64,000 nt of DNA from the NCBI RefSeq assembly GCF_029784135.1, contig NC_073745.1:44251521-44315520 (forward strand), given 5' to 3'. Source of the stretch: Toxorhynchites rutilus septentrionalis (taxonomy: Eukaryota > Arthropoda > Insecta > Diptera > Culicidae). Each line of letters begins with the position of its first letter. Position 1 is the first letter of the stretch. Below the pieces are notes generated by a model. The model was not told where the DNA came from, made no database searches, and saw only the letters and a program-made list of their open reading frames with translations. Shown piece after piece: positions 35,867 through 47,054 of the stretch. A program made the translations under genes and the position numbers.

Positions 35867-36594
35867 GAACATCTGATATTGATATAGATTCAAATACAGT
35901 GTAGCACGTTGCTGCTTGGGAGGTTGTTAAATGAGATAAAAGCGATAGAGAGTTTCTTGTATGCCGTATTAGTAACTAACATCAACTCTTTGACAAAATA
36001 TTTATTGTCACAAATACTAAATTGACATTTTTTCCTTGTCTTCTGGAATAAAGTGGAAGAGGAATAAGCACGTCTTGTTATACATAAAACACAAATTCTG
36101 ATCGTACCTATAACTATAACACAACATATATAACACAAACACCTTTTTAAACACCAATCGTCGAAGAAGAAGTACCAGCCCAATGTCCAATTGCAACGCA
36201 CCGTTTTCCAAATTGATTGCACGAATGTGACTACAGCTAACTTAATAGACCAGGATTGTGTTGTGTAGATGCAAAGTCAAATGACTCAACAACTAATGGT
36301 TTAGTTTATCCCTCCCGATTGCTCCCCGTGAAAAGAAAAGTTTTTCGTAGCCACTATACTTTTCATAAAAATATTCCCCAGCCTGTTTCTATTCTTCGTT
36401 TTGTTGAGGTTATATCAAGAAAAAAAAATTATCCCACAGTTTCCACAGAGAGAGAGAGGAATGGTGAAGGATGGATAATATTTACACATTCATTTCACAT
36501 AAAATGGGTAAAACTGAAGCACACATATAAAAAAACAGGATAATATTTAAATAAACTGGAAGATTTGAGGATTTTACTGTTTGACTGGATCGAG
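35867..36594. other. AT-rich DNA without recognised genes
   Basis: Overlapping minus-strand open frames at 35890-36222 are Cys-rich low-complexity translations of AT-rich DNA. Nothing recognisable. Confidence 0.5.
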
Positions 36595-38429
36595 AAAAAA
36601 AAACAGAAAGTGGGTTATATCTATGGTATAACCGCAATGGTGACGTAGGACTATCGTTAATTCAGTGATCCTTTGTTTGAAGTTGAATCTGAATCCATTC
36701 TGAATGAATGAATAAATGAATATTTGGGGGACTTCGAAAACGAGAGCGTTACGTTGGAGGTACAAGGTTTTATGCATCCAATATTGGATACGAAAATATC
36801 CTACTGATGGGGAAGAATAATCTTCAGAAGCTATCCTGTTAATTGCGATTGATTGAAAAATCACAAAACCAAATGTATTTGGTCACAGTGTTACATGGAT
36901 AGAAAACATTCAAATAAACTCTTTCACATGAATGTATTTTTAAATTCCCAGAGGAACTGGCAGATTATTTTCCGGATCTTTCTCGATGCTGAATGGCATC
37001 CAAACGGAAAGAATTCCGTGCGTGTATGTGTGTGTAGCGGCTGCTTCGATGGTCACCTTCTCTTCTCCTGAAGGATCGGCTTCTCTGTGCTCCCTCACAG
37101 TTTCAAACAAACTGCTTGCGTTTCAGGGCAGATCTCGATCCTTCGCCGTCCAGCACCCTCAGCAACGATGTTGTCTTGTCGATGTCCTCACGAAAAATGA
37201 ATGCGTCTCAGGTAAGGTAAGGTATTGTATTATAGAGACTTTAAACTTTTGCAGTTCATTCGTCTCTAGCCTTGAGAAAGGCCCTTTGAAAACTCTAATC
37301 TACTCCAGCGCTACCACCTCCACCCTCTTGCCTTGAGAAAGGCACTCGATCCCTCGCCGTCCAGCTCGTCCAGCAACGATGTTGTCCAGTCGGTGTCCAC
37401 ACAAAGAAATGAATGCGTCTCACCACCAGAATATCGCTTAAGTATGCTTTTTGTGTGTGATTGAATCGAGAGAAGGCGTGGTTTACGATGGCAATTTGGA
37501 AGGCAAACTAGAGGGGAATGAACTCTCTGAGCTCGGAACTTTCGGCGACTGAGCGATAATCGATTGCGGGCGCATACAATATTGGATACGGAAATATCCT
37601 ACTGATGGGGAAGAATAATCTTCAGAAGCTATCCTGTTAATTGCGATTGATTGAAAAATCACAAAACCAAATGTATTTGATCACAGTGTTACATGGATAG
37701 AAAACATTCAAATAAACTCTTTCACATGAATGTATTTTTAAATTTCCAGAGGAACTGGCAGATTATTTTCTGTAACGATTAGATATTTCCACATTTTCCT
37801 CGATACTGGAAGCCCACTTGATTGAAACATATTTGGTCACAGTGTTGCATGGATAGAAAACATTCAAATAAACTCCTTCACATGAATGTATTTTTAAATT
37901 TCCAGAGGAACTGGCAGATTATTTTCCGGATCTTTCTCGATGCTGAATGGCATCCAAACGGAAAGAATTCCGCGCGTGTATGTGTATGTGTGTGTAGCGG
38001 CTGCTTCGAGATCTTCCCGGGGAACCGTTTGTGGCATCACTCTCCTCTTGATGGATTCATGTCTGGCCTAAGGTGCACAAACAGGCTCTTAGTGACACCG
38101 TTCATCCGCGCTTTCATGAAAAACGAAGAGCTTCACCACAACAGCGACAACATGCTCCAATCGCTGTTCAATTAGAACTGAGTGGAAAGCCTGAGCCTGT
38201 TTTGAAAGCAATTTTAAGACTATTGAAACAAGTTTTTGGATCAAAAAGTAACAAGTATAGAACGCGTAGACATTTTATCTTTCGAATGAAGTGTTTATCA
38301 TACCATTTCGTTCAGTTGTTTAGGAGCTATTAACGCTCAAAATCTCGGTCTCTGGCGTAACGCTTTCGTTTTCGAAACTTTGATTTTACACCCCGGTATA
38401 GAAATGAAAGACGTAGTCCTACGTCAAAA
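36595..38429 (-). mobile_element. Hairpin-ended family, long copy E4
   Basis: On the minus strand it starts at 38429 with TTTTGACGTAGGACTACGTC, then TTTCATTTCTATACCGGGGT. It ends near 36595 with TAGTCCTACGTCACC, the hairpin GGTTATACC-ATA-GATATAACC, then CACTTTCTG and a T-run. At 1.83 kb it is the longest copy. Inside, a block with landmarks ACATGGATAGAAAACATTCA and CCAGAGGAACTGGCAGATTA occurs three times (36886, 37691, 37847). A block beginning GCCGTCCAGC occurs twice (about 37144 and 37356). It lacks the ~90 bp minisatellite of other copies. No convincing protein is encoded. Confidence 0.75.
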
Positions 38430-38689
38430 CTGGAAAAATTCAGTTTAAACAGGAACATTGGCAGCACTGGGCCTGAGTTGGCTTGGAATTAATTCCGTCT
38501 AAGACCAAAAAATACATGCTAGCAGGAGGGGCCGATTGTTACAGAATTTCTCTTGGTAGTAGCGAAGAGCTCAAGGTGGTCGACGAGTTCATTAACCTTG
38601 GGCTCGTTGATAACAATATGTTACACTCCCGATACATTTGACAACTTTTCCAAGTACGCAGATAAGCCCTTAGCATCATATTGCCTCTG

Positions 38690-38795
38690 TTATAGTGACT
38701 TTCAACACATTTTGGCTGGTTGGTCACTTTTTTACTTCCATTTTTGAAGAATGACGGGAGTGAGAATTGAACTCGTGGCCTTGACCGTTTTTTCA
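38690..38795 (-). mobile_element. tRNA-derived SINE (family 1), 5'-truncated copy B
   Basis: Reverse-complemented, it reads CACGAGTTCAATTCTCACTC (B box), then CATTCTTCAAAAATGGAAGT and ACCAGCCAAAATGTGTTGAA, matching copies at 8203-8360 and 61217-61383. The A-box half of the tRNA-like head is missing. Confidence 0.75.
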
Positions 38796-39099
38796 TCGAT
38801 TTCAGTATTTTTGATTAAAAACATAATGTATTTTCTTCAAAAAAATGTCAGTGAATGTTTGAGTAAGGGCCATGGTCTGCTGTTTGACGCAACTTTGTCG
38901 CGATGCTCTCAAATGGAAAATCGAGTACATCGTGAAGATTGTCCAATTTCAAACGCTTATTGCTCAGTCATTTCATGTTGGATTGATGAAATTTTTGCGT
39001 CATCGATTTCGGCACTCCATAACAATTTTTTATACTGAGGAAAATATATGTCATGAAACTAACTATCGAACAATTGAAAAATCTCAACCCCTATCCTAA

Positions 39100-40205
39100 C
39101 GGAAATACCCACTTCTGATTGGTTGAAATTGACGACACATGCGGCTGTCCCTAACAGAGACATCAGAACCAAGCTTCCTGGGGAAAATAGGCGTTGCAAA
39201 AACATGTAGTAGGGAGAACTTTTGTTCCTACCGAAATGTGTTCCTTAACAGAGACATCAAAACCAATCTGCCTGGGGGTAATCAGCATTGCAAATATATG
39301 CAAATCGGGGGCATTTTTATATTGCAAGTGAGGTGAGTGATAAGATTAATTCTAGCAAATAAAATTTGAATTTGGAACTAATGTTGGTTGCTTCGTGAAA
39401 TTTCATATCATTGACCGATCGTGTATTGTGAAAAAGTGTAAGTGTAAGTGTTAAATTGTATATGATAGCAATTGTGTTAAAAATGGCTTGATATATGAAA
39501 CAATTTATTTCAATTTTCATAAATAAAAATCAAGGTGTGTTCCCACTCGAGAACGGGTCGTTTGGTTTAAGCTGTCTGTTTTGTTGTGCTCATTTTCACC
39601 CAAGGAAAATTTATGCGGCGAGAAAAATTGGAAAAGTGAAGAAATATTAGAAAAAGTGATTCCTCATATGCTCTACATATAGTATTAGGTGTTGTTAGTC
39701 CAATTGAAATTCGCATTGGGTTGAATAAACATTCAGAAAGTAAAAAATATAAAAGAAAATTACCTTTTCCATTTCAAATATGTTTTCTCTATATTAAAGA
39801 AACATACTTTTACTGATGAGAAAAAATGATAATTGTGTTAGGTATTGGTAATTATCTTATATTACATTGGTGAGTTTTTTTTTCATTTCATCCATACATA
39901 TTAAAGGAGGCATCTCGTCTAGGATCACAAGGGGCGGTTTTCATCATATCTAGTTCCACTTCGGTATATTTTATCTGATACGCACCATCCAACTACTGTT
40001 TACCATCCTTCTGTCATCATCACTCGGTAAACACTGGTGGAGTGAACAAACAATACCCAACAACCAAACAAAACGGCCCTTTCCAGGGCCACCAAATCAT
40101 TAACAAAGAGTTTAATTCTTCAAACATATCCAAAATCAACAGATAGCCTAACGGAATCCTACGTCAACTATGCGGTAGTGTCTCGGACACAACCCTCCTG
40201 TGACA
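39100..40205 (+). mobile_element. Hairpin-ended family, decayed copy E5, with a nested Helitron-like scrap
   Basis: Minisatellite units with CCCTAACAGAGACATCA and GCCTGGGG occupy 39145-39320. The right end at 40145-40200 reads CCTACGTCAACTATGCGGTA followed by the hairpin GGTAGTGTC-TCG-GACACAACC. No left end was found. Between about 39545 and 39800 there is TTTATGCGGCGAGAAAAATT and a GGTGTTGTTAGTCCAATTGA stretch resembling the Helitron-like family around 16860-16900, so this interval is a composite. Confidence 0.5.
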
Positions 40206-40289
40206 TTTTTGTTCTAATAATGAAATCAAAAATATGCTTTAAAAATGAATCGCTTAGAAAACGACTACTACCAACGTAAAATCTATGTA

Positions 40290-41584
40290 AAGGGTGTGTC
40301 ACATCAAATTGCATCACGGAAAAAACGCTGTAGAAATTTAATTTTTAGGAATTATATCTTCAGCTTTCGCTTATAACCAGATAAGAGTGTATAGATCACG
40401 TTGGCCATGCTTCACTGTCAATTTTTCGTAAATTTGGAATAATGTCGTCGAACGAAAAAGAGCGTCGTGAATTAATCCTGCGCACTCATTTCGAGAATCC
40501 GGAGTTGTCACATCGGGACATCGGTAAGATGCTGGGAATCGTCCAATCCACGGTCAGCAGAGTACTAAAACGATACTTCGAGAATCTAACCATCGACCGG
40601 AAGGTGAAGAACAGCAAAAATGGATGCTCCGTCAGTGAAAAAGATCACAAGCGCGTAGTTAAGCAGTTTAGACGTGATCCGAGAAGTTCAGTCCGGGATG
40701 TCGCCAATAAGCTGAATTTGTCAAGTTCATTCGTCCAGCGGACCAAGCAGCGGGAGGGCCTGCGTACATACAAGGTTCAGAAGGCTCCTAACCGCGACGA
40801 AAGGCAAAACATGGTGGGGAAGACGCGAGCCCGGAAGCTGTACACCGAAATGCTGACGAAGCCGCATTGCCTGGTAATGGACGACGAAACCTAAGTCAAA
40901 GCGGACTTTCGTCAGCTGCCGGGCCTGTTGTTCTTCTCCGCTGAGGACAAATTCAGCGTTCCGGAGGAGATTCGCAAGCAGAAACTATCCAAGTTTGCCA
41001 AAAAGTTCATGGTGTGGCAAGCGATCTGCTCTTGCGGAAAGCGGAGCGCCCCCTTCGTGAGGACCGGCACGGTAAACGGGCAGGTTTACCTTAAGGTGTA
41101 GGCACTCGCGCTTACTACCACTATTGAAGCAGCACGAGGGCCCGACCATCTTCTGGCCTGATCTCGCTTCGTGCCACTATTCAAAGGACGTGTTGGAGTG
41201 GTACGAAGCCAACGGGGTCACCTTCGTGCCAAAGGAAATGAACCCGCCCAACGCGCCGGAGCTTCGCCCAATAGAGAAATATTGGGCGATTATGAAGCAG
41301 GCCCTCCGGGAGAACCCAAAAGTTGTCAAATCGGAGGCGGACTTCAAGAGAAAATGGATTTCTGTTAAAAAAAACTACAACCTGACGTTGTACAGAACCT
41401 TATGGACGGGGTAAAGAGGAAGGTGCGAGCATACGGGCTTGGGCTCGAAGTATGAATAAAAATAAAATGCCAAAAGTTGTTTAATAGTTTTTATTTTACT
41501 GTCTAAAATTTTCAAAAGGATCGGTCTACTGGGCGAATTTCTACAGCGTTTTTTCCGTGATGCAATTTGACGTGACACACCTTT
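40290..41584 (+). mobile_element. ITmD37E-type Tc1/mariner element, copy 2
   Basis: A full-length 1295 bp element flanked by TA (40288-40289 and 41585-41586). The left end is AAGGGTGTGTCACATCAAAT and the right end, reverse-complemented, AAAGGTGTGTCACGTCAAAT. It is collinear with copy 1 and differs only at scattered sites. The flanks are unrelated to those of copy 1, so the two are independent insertions. Confidence 0.95.
40442..41414 (+). pseudogene. DD37E transposase, broken (copy 2)
   Basis: Same protein as 18021-18968. The frame runs from ATG at 40442 through both HTH regions to CLVMDDET, where TAA (40892-40894) replaces the Tyr codon right after the first catalytic block. Where copy 1 has the TAG at 18555, copy 2 has a Lys codon (AAG). 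Near 41095-41110 copy 2 has a two-base net deletion with a TAG. The C-terminal 96 codons (41124-41414) are open and carry FWPDLASCHYSKD and APELRPIEKYW with the 37-residue spacing, ending in a TAA after LYRTLWTG. The lesions differ from those of copy 1, so each copy was inactivated separately or derives from a different parent. Confidence 0.95.
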
Positions 41585-41586
41585 TA

Positions 41587-44500
41587 TTGCCTGAAAGATT
41601 GATTTGAATAAAGTAGCAGAGATTTATTTTTCAAACGAGTTCATGTTTATATCAAAATAAGGAATAAAAAACTTTCGTTTCATATTTTTTCACCTAATAT
41701 GTTATGTTGGCACAACAATGTATGTTATGTGCACAGCGTATAAATCCTGGTCTGTATAGCAACATTTATCCATTAGTGGGACGATCCCCCAAATGAAATG
41801 TTCTCAATTATGAAAATCAACAATTGAGCTGGGCTTCTGTTTCTGGTTCCTCTATGTTTTGTTAATCCAAAAAGAAGAATCACACAAACTTGGCCACACA
41901 CACCCGACAACAGAGAGCAGCCAGGGTTTATTCAGAGCTGTCAAACTATTTGCTCAGCGTCGCAAATCTCCAACTCAACTAAGCTAACGAATGGCATAGT
42001 TTGCGAGCTGTTCTCGGTCCAGAAAGTGATACACAAATGTTACATGTCGGAGATCAAACAAAAATAAACACAGCGCTACAACCGATAAGCGGAAACACTG
42101 CTCACGGCTTTTGTCCCGGGAAAGGATTTACGTCCCGTTTCGAGGATTGTCGAAAGATACCTCGTGACGCGCTGGAATTGCCTTTCTCCTTCGATATGAA
42201 GTGACGTGAAAGGGGACAGCAGCAGAGAAAAAAACACAAAAATAGATATAAAACCCCTAGGAGAGAGATATATTTGCTTAGATAAGATCCTATCGGAATA
42301 AACAAGTAAACAAAAAGCGAAAAGTCTATTTATCTGATAAAACGGCAATGGGGCACCGGAGACGCACAGCCCAGCATTGAGATTCAAGTGTGCGTGTGTG
42401 TGGAAGCAACAGCGAACCTTGAAGCCCTCGGTGATGCAGTTTTATGTAAATATTATGCTAATCAAGTAGGATTCCTCCCCTATTCGGAGACTTTTCCATT
42501 TCTTAAGCGCTTCCGAGGAATGCTCGCGTGTGTATGTCTTCATGTGTGTTTATGTAGCGATACATATGTATGATTTTGTGTGTTTCAATTGAAGCCACTT
42601 CAAAAGTTGATGACAACTTTGAACTTCTCATCGCGCCGAAGTAGCAATCTTTTGCCCGACCGATTTCCACTGCAAGAAACAAGAAGTTTGATTATAGGGT
42701 AACGGATGACAGCGGGATAATAGTGACTGCCGCTCTATCGATGGAGTGGATTCGGTTTTCCGCATTTATATCCCACTGTGAGGCACACTATGCGATCCGT
42801 AAATGATTCGTGTAACCAGCTGAAGTCAAACGAACGAGTAAATCGTTCTGGCGGAATGATTTGCTATTCCCTCAAATAGCTGAGTAAATATATGATTATC
42901 TTTGAAAGAACCTTCAAACGGCAGTCTATTTATGTAGTATTCTTTGGAAGAAGACGTCGTTGTCCAATGGAATGTCGCATCGGTAGTACCGAAAATGGCG
43001 ATTCGAGATAAAACAAAATCGTCGAAATTAAACGCTCCACTTTCGCTCGAGAACATAACGTATAATTCTAATCACAGATTACAGATTCGTGTTGAGTACA
43101 ATAAGGGGATTTATTTTTTCCTACAGGAACCTATTCTGCGTTAAAGATTCGCCTCGGGTGGAAATGATCATAAAGTGGCATTTTTACGAAAAACAAACCC
43201 CATTAATTCACATGCTTGAAAAGTATCCCATCGCCGAAAAGTTATCGATAATTTGGAAACAAAGATTCCGTGGATTAACCCTACCCGTTCTTCCTTTTTT
43301 TGTTTTCTTCCAACAGAACCGAACTCTTTTATTTACATAATTAATTTTGTCATTCTTAATGGATAGGCAAGTACGATTTTCGGGGAGGGGAATCCTTACG
43401 GCAAGAAAGTGAATTTTTAGAGCAAAGAAGACAAAAATCTGAAAACCATCTAAAAATATATGAAAATTCAATTAAAAGGATTACCACTCCAGGAGGAAAA
43501 CAACTTAAAAAGTCGGGACAGCGTCGAAAAAGATTGTCCGGGCTAGAGGAAATAAATAAGAAAGAAAAAAACACAAATGGAAGAGAAATAATGACCGTCG
43601 GCTGGCTGTTTCCCAAGAACAGAAGTTTTATCCGCCACCCCTAAAAAGGAAGAAAGAAACAGTCAGTAGGAGAGGGCGGTGAAAGTGGCAAGAAATGTAT
43701 AAAGGGCCGAATGCCACGACGACGGCGATAAGTAGGCCGAAAGGGGGCCCCAAAATTATGCTAACAAGTGAATTCCATTTCACCGAAAACTTATTTCCTC
43801 CTGTTGTGCTGTACTTGAACCGAGGCGTTTTCTGGTGGAAAAATATGGCACTGCCGGGTACAATGTGTTACCCCCGGGGGTATGCGTGGAGTGGAGTGGG
43901 TGAACTGACGGTACCGGAGTATGGTCTCCTTCCCTTCAGAACTTTTGCTTGCTCTTGAACCGGCAGCTAGCGATGGTACTCCAAGTTCCCCACTTGATAA
44001 TGGTCTGGGTCGGCTTTCATCGCAGGGCACTGGGGCACAGATATCCCAACATATCAAACGAATAAATAAAAATATATCAAATATAATAACCCCTCTCGTA
44101 ATGCAGTGCCGGGGTACGTTCACCCCTGACACCCACACACAAAACGGAGCGTTATCCGATGTGCTGCGTGCGGAAGAAATGTCTAGGGCAGCTACTTGAC
44201 AGTAAGTAGTAGGGAAAGGGAGAGTGCCCTTTTCTCAACCAACTCAGAAGTTGGGAATGAATGATAATAAGCCACTCAATACACGATGGTCAATTTTCTG
44301 TAGGAAATTTACAGCCCCAAAGTTCCGGTGACGTTCAGAAGAGTGGGGAATAATTTATTTAAATAAAAGATTGAAGATATCATCCATCCATCATCGAAGG
44401 GTGCACAATTCTCGTCCCCGGTTGTTATCGGTTCTCATAAGAATTACAACACACTGCGTGATAAAACAACAATAAAACTGAAATGGGGGTAATACTACAA

Positions 44501-44637
44501 ATTTGTGGGCAATAGTTTTCAATTATCAGCTAACATACATCAACATTCCACTGAGATGTTTTTGGTTTTTTTGATACTTATGCACTTTTACACAGTTCAA
44601 TTCATGTTTAGTCCGGAAAATGAATATATTTTTTACA
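41587..44637. other. Unique DNA with no recognised gene
   Basis: About 3 kb without transposon ends or known protein motifs. GC content is higher at 42350-44290. Open frames on both strands at 42826-44199 overlap and resemble nothing known. Together with 11196-14726 this is the most host-like non-repetitive DNA here. Confidence 0.55.
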
Positions 44638-45115
44638 TTAGGTTGGAAAGAAATTCATTATTTTTGCCTGATACCCAACACTTTATTTTATATGCTTCGG
44701 ATTGTCTGATTTGTGTCAAATATGTACCGTTTTGTTGTAAAATTTGTTGCCATTCTAAAAGTAGCATCATCATGCTTCTCACATAGAAGTCGCGGTCCTT
44801 ATTGGGGAAAAACTCTAGCAATCGATTTTTGCAATCTTCTGTTGCTCCCAATATAATCACTTATCTTTTTTATCACATTTGTCATATGACACAGGAAAAT
44901 TAGCAATGCGAGAAAAAGATGGTAATCGCTTGGTCCGGAATATATGGTGGATGAATTAAAACATTCCAATCAAGTTTCCGGAGCTTCTGGCAAGTCACTA
45001 TAGACATGTGTGGTCTGATGGAACACAACACCTCTTCGGTTGGTCAATTCTGGACGTTTCTGGCCAATCGCTGGCTTCAGACGGTCCAGTTGTTGACAGT
45101 AGAGATTTGAGTTTA
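44638..45115 (-). pseudogene. mariner relic, TTAGGTTGG family, C-terminal half
   Basis: On the minus strand the frame reads YCQQLDRLKPAIGQKRPEL then TNRRGVVFHQT (second catalytic block, with the Asp replaced or shifted), SGPSDYHLFLALL, and after a frameshift RLLEFFPNKDRDFYVRSMMM then LLLEWQQILQQNGTYL. It ends at 44638 with a TTAGGTTGGAAAG terminal repeat. The N-terminal half is absent. It retains longer uninterrupted stretches than its relatives at 6930-7390 and 33863-34416. Confidence 0.85.
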
Positions 45116-45260
45116 GTGTATTGCACTAAAAAAATAATAAAAAAACAAATTTTATTACTAAAAAAAATTAAAATAAAACAATTAAATTGCACATATTTTC
45201 TGACTATAAGGAGAAGACTCAGAAATTCAATTTTTTTTATACTCAAAAAACGAAAAATAT

Positions 45261-45538
45261 ATGTACATTGGGGTATCAATGAAAATGATCATCTCTAATT
45301 TCAAAAAAGTTACATTTGGCATCAACATTTTTCTTTCAAAAATCCGATTTCCTTTGATTTTTCGATTTTCAAAAAAACTCAAACTCTGACCGCATGTGCC
45401 ACTATTCCTTAAGTCCGATTGAGCTGAAATATTGCATAGGGTGTTTTTTTCGAGATGGTGAAGGTTTTGTATGGGATAACGTTTTAAAATTTTTGTCTCG
45501 CTTTTTTCCCATACATTCATTGGCACCCTAATGTACAT
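45261..45538. mobile_element. 278 bp MITE with ATGTACATTRGGGT ends
   Basis: The left end reads ATGTACATTGGGGTATCAAT and the right end, reverse-complemented, ATGTACATTAGGGTGCCAAT. The interior is AT-rich with no coding sequence. The flanks are TATAT-like on both sides, so a short TA or TATA target duplication is possible, but the palindromic TGTACA makes the exact boundary ambiguous. Confidence 0.75.
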
Positions 45539-46047
45539 ATATAAAACAATAGAAAAATATATTTATTTCGATTCGATTATATATAGTGAAAACAAATTGG
45601 AGACTCTTTATAATCCAGTCCACCCTGTATATGCATTTTGGTGTTTTCAGAATTGGAGGATCTTTTCTTATGCTATTCGATAATATTCTCCGCAGCCGCT
45701 TTTTAGAGTAGAGGAGTTCGGGTTGAGCAACGTACGAGTGCAGACGTGTGCTTTTTCGCTCCGTGATATGATCTTTGAGTTCTCGCGTTTTTCGTCGTTT
45801 ACCAGTTTTAGTATTCGTGAAACAGGTGAACAATCTATTATCTGCCCAACTGATTTGAAAACCAGTGTAGTTTAGCTGAATTTCATGAAGAAATCGTAAA
45901 AATAACAATAAAAAAGTGACATAATTGGAGGAAGCCATCTTTTCCGCTCGCGTTTGTTGGTGAGAATTCTCTCTGATCGGTGTGCTCTTCATCGTCGCGC
46001 TCTTGTTTTCGCATTGTTTTCTTCATCGACGAATTCGGTTACGCGAT
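45539..46047. other. DNA without a recognised gene
   Basis: A minus-strand frame of 154 codons (45528-45992) is open but basic, low in recognisable motifs and reaches into the neighbouring MITE; I do not call it a gene. The phrase CTCCGCAGCCGCTTTTTAGA recurs at 52449-52468. Confidence 0.45.
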
Positions 46048-46056
46048 GTTTTATTT

Positions 46057-46601
46057 GGTTCCCGGAATAAATCGCCACAGAAAACGACTGCAACAGAAAC
46101 CACCGCTTATAAAATGTGTAGTAGGCTATAAATATTGTGGCGCGGTATTGTATTTCAAAACAAGAATTAACCGGGCAAACGTATCGCCCCAGGCAAACGT
46201 AACGCCCCGGGCAGACGTATACCGTCCGACGCTCGCTAGAGCTCGGTCGGACATTGCTAAAGGATCGTATCCTATGTTTCAAACTAACCGGGCAATCAGT
46301 GGATCCCAGGTTTGCGTGCGAGACACCGCCGCTTCCGACGGCGGGTCGGCGGTGGACTCGGATTGCGTCATCTTGGCGGCATGGGCCGCCTCGATTCCTT
46401 ATCCTCGCCAAATGGGGACTTCGTCCCCATTACATTGTCCTCAGAATAAATTTCGAAAAACGAGAACAAGAGAATAAATTTATAATAGAAATGTGAGGCA
46501 CATGATGTTTTTCCCGCGCCAAATATTTCTAGCCTACTACACTTTTTCTAAGCGGTTGTTTCTGTTGCAGTTGTTTACTGTGGCGATTTATTCCGGTCAC
46601 C
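46057..46601. mobile_element. MULE-like element with GC-rich cargo
   Basis: A 9 bp direct repeat, GTTTTATTT, flanks the element (46048-46056 and 46602-46610). The inverted arms are about 88 bp: the left starts GGTTCCCGGAATAAATCGCC and the right, reverse-complemented, GGTGACCGGAATAAATCGCC, with roughly ten mismatches over the arm. Long inverted repeats plus a 9 bp duplication fit Mutator-like elements. The ~365 bp between the arms is far more GC-rich than the surroundings, with short repeats of CGGGCAAACGTA/CGCCCC, CGCCGCTTCCGACGGCG and the hairpin GGGGACTTCGTCCCC. It has no stable coding frame. Confidence 0.75.
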
Positions 46602-47054
46602 GTTTTATTTCTCCCTCCGTCGTATGTGTGCAATAGTTGAAGAGTTTCTTAATGCTTGGCTGTATCTGATTGATTCAGATTTGCTAAGGAGAATGCTTCT
46701 GTACCTCCAAGTTTTTATTTAGAATAACGATCGCGAAGTTTTTATGCCGCTGTGAATGTATCACCACAAGAAGGAATCGCTGTAACGGTTTGGTTAAGAA
46801 CAGCATAAGCTAAGTTTTTTTCTAATTTTTACCTTACCTCACGCATATCATACATTTTACCGTATCATTTCTTAGAGGATCTGTGGGTGGGTGGGTGTTT
46901 TTATATGTATATTATGTAGTTTCTTTTCAGGTCAGCGCCAAGTGCAATTTCTCTGCGCGGTTGTGTGCTTGAGTGTGAGGAATAAATAGTGTTACGGCAC
47001 CCTACCATTGGTGTTTTATACGGAAGAATTTTATTCCTTAACCAGTCGGAACGA

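Noticed and set aside
35890..36222. Cys-rich minus-strand frame of 110 codons
   Set aside because: Sits in AT-rich DNA with a second overlapping frame. No signal peptide or spaced cysteine pattern of a known family.
45528..45992. Minus-strand open frame of 154 codons
   Set aside because: Runs into a MITE terminus, has a biased basic/aromatic composition and no recognisable motif. Length alone is weak evidence in AT-rich DNA.
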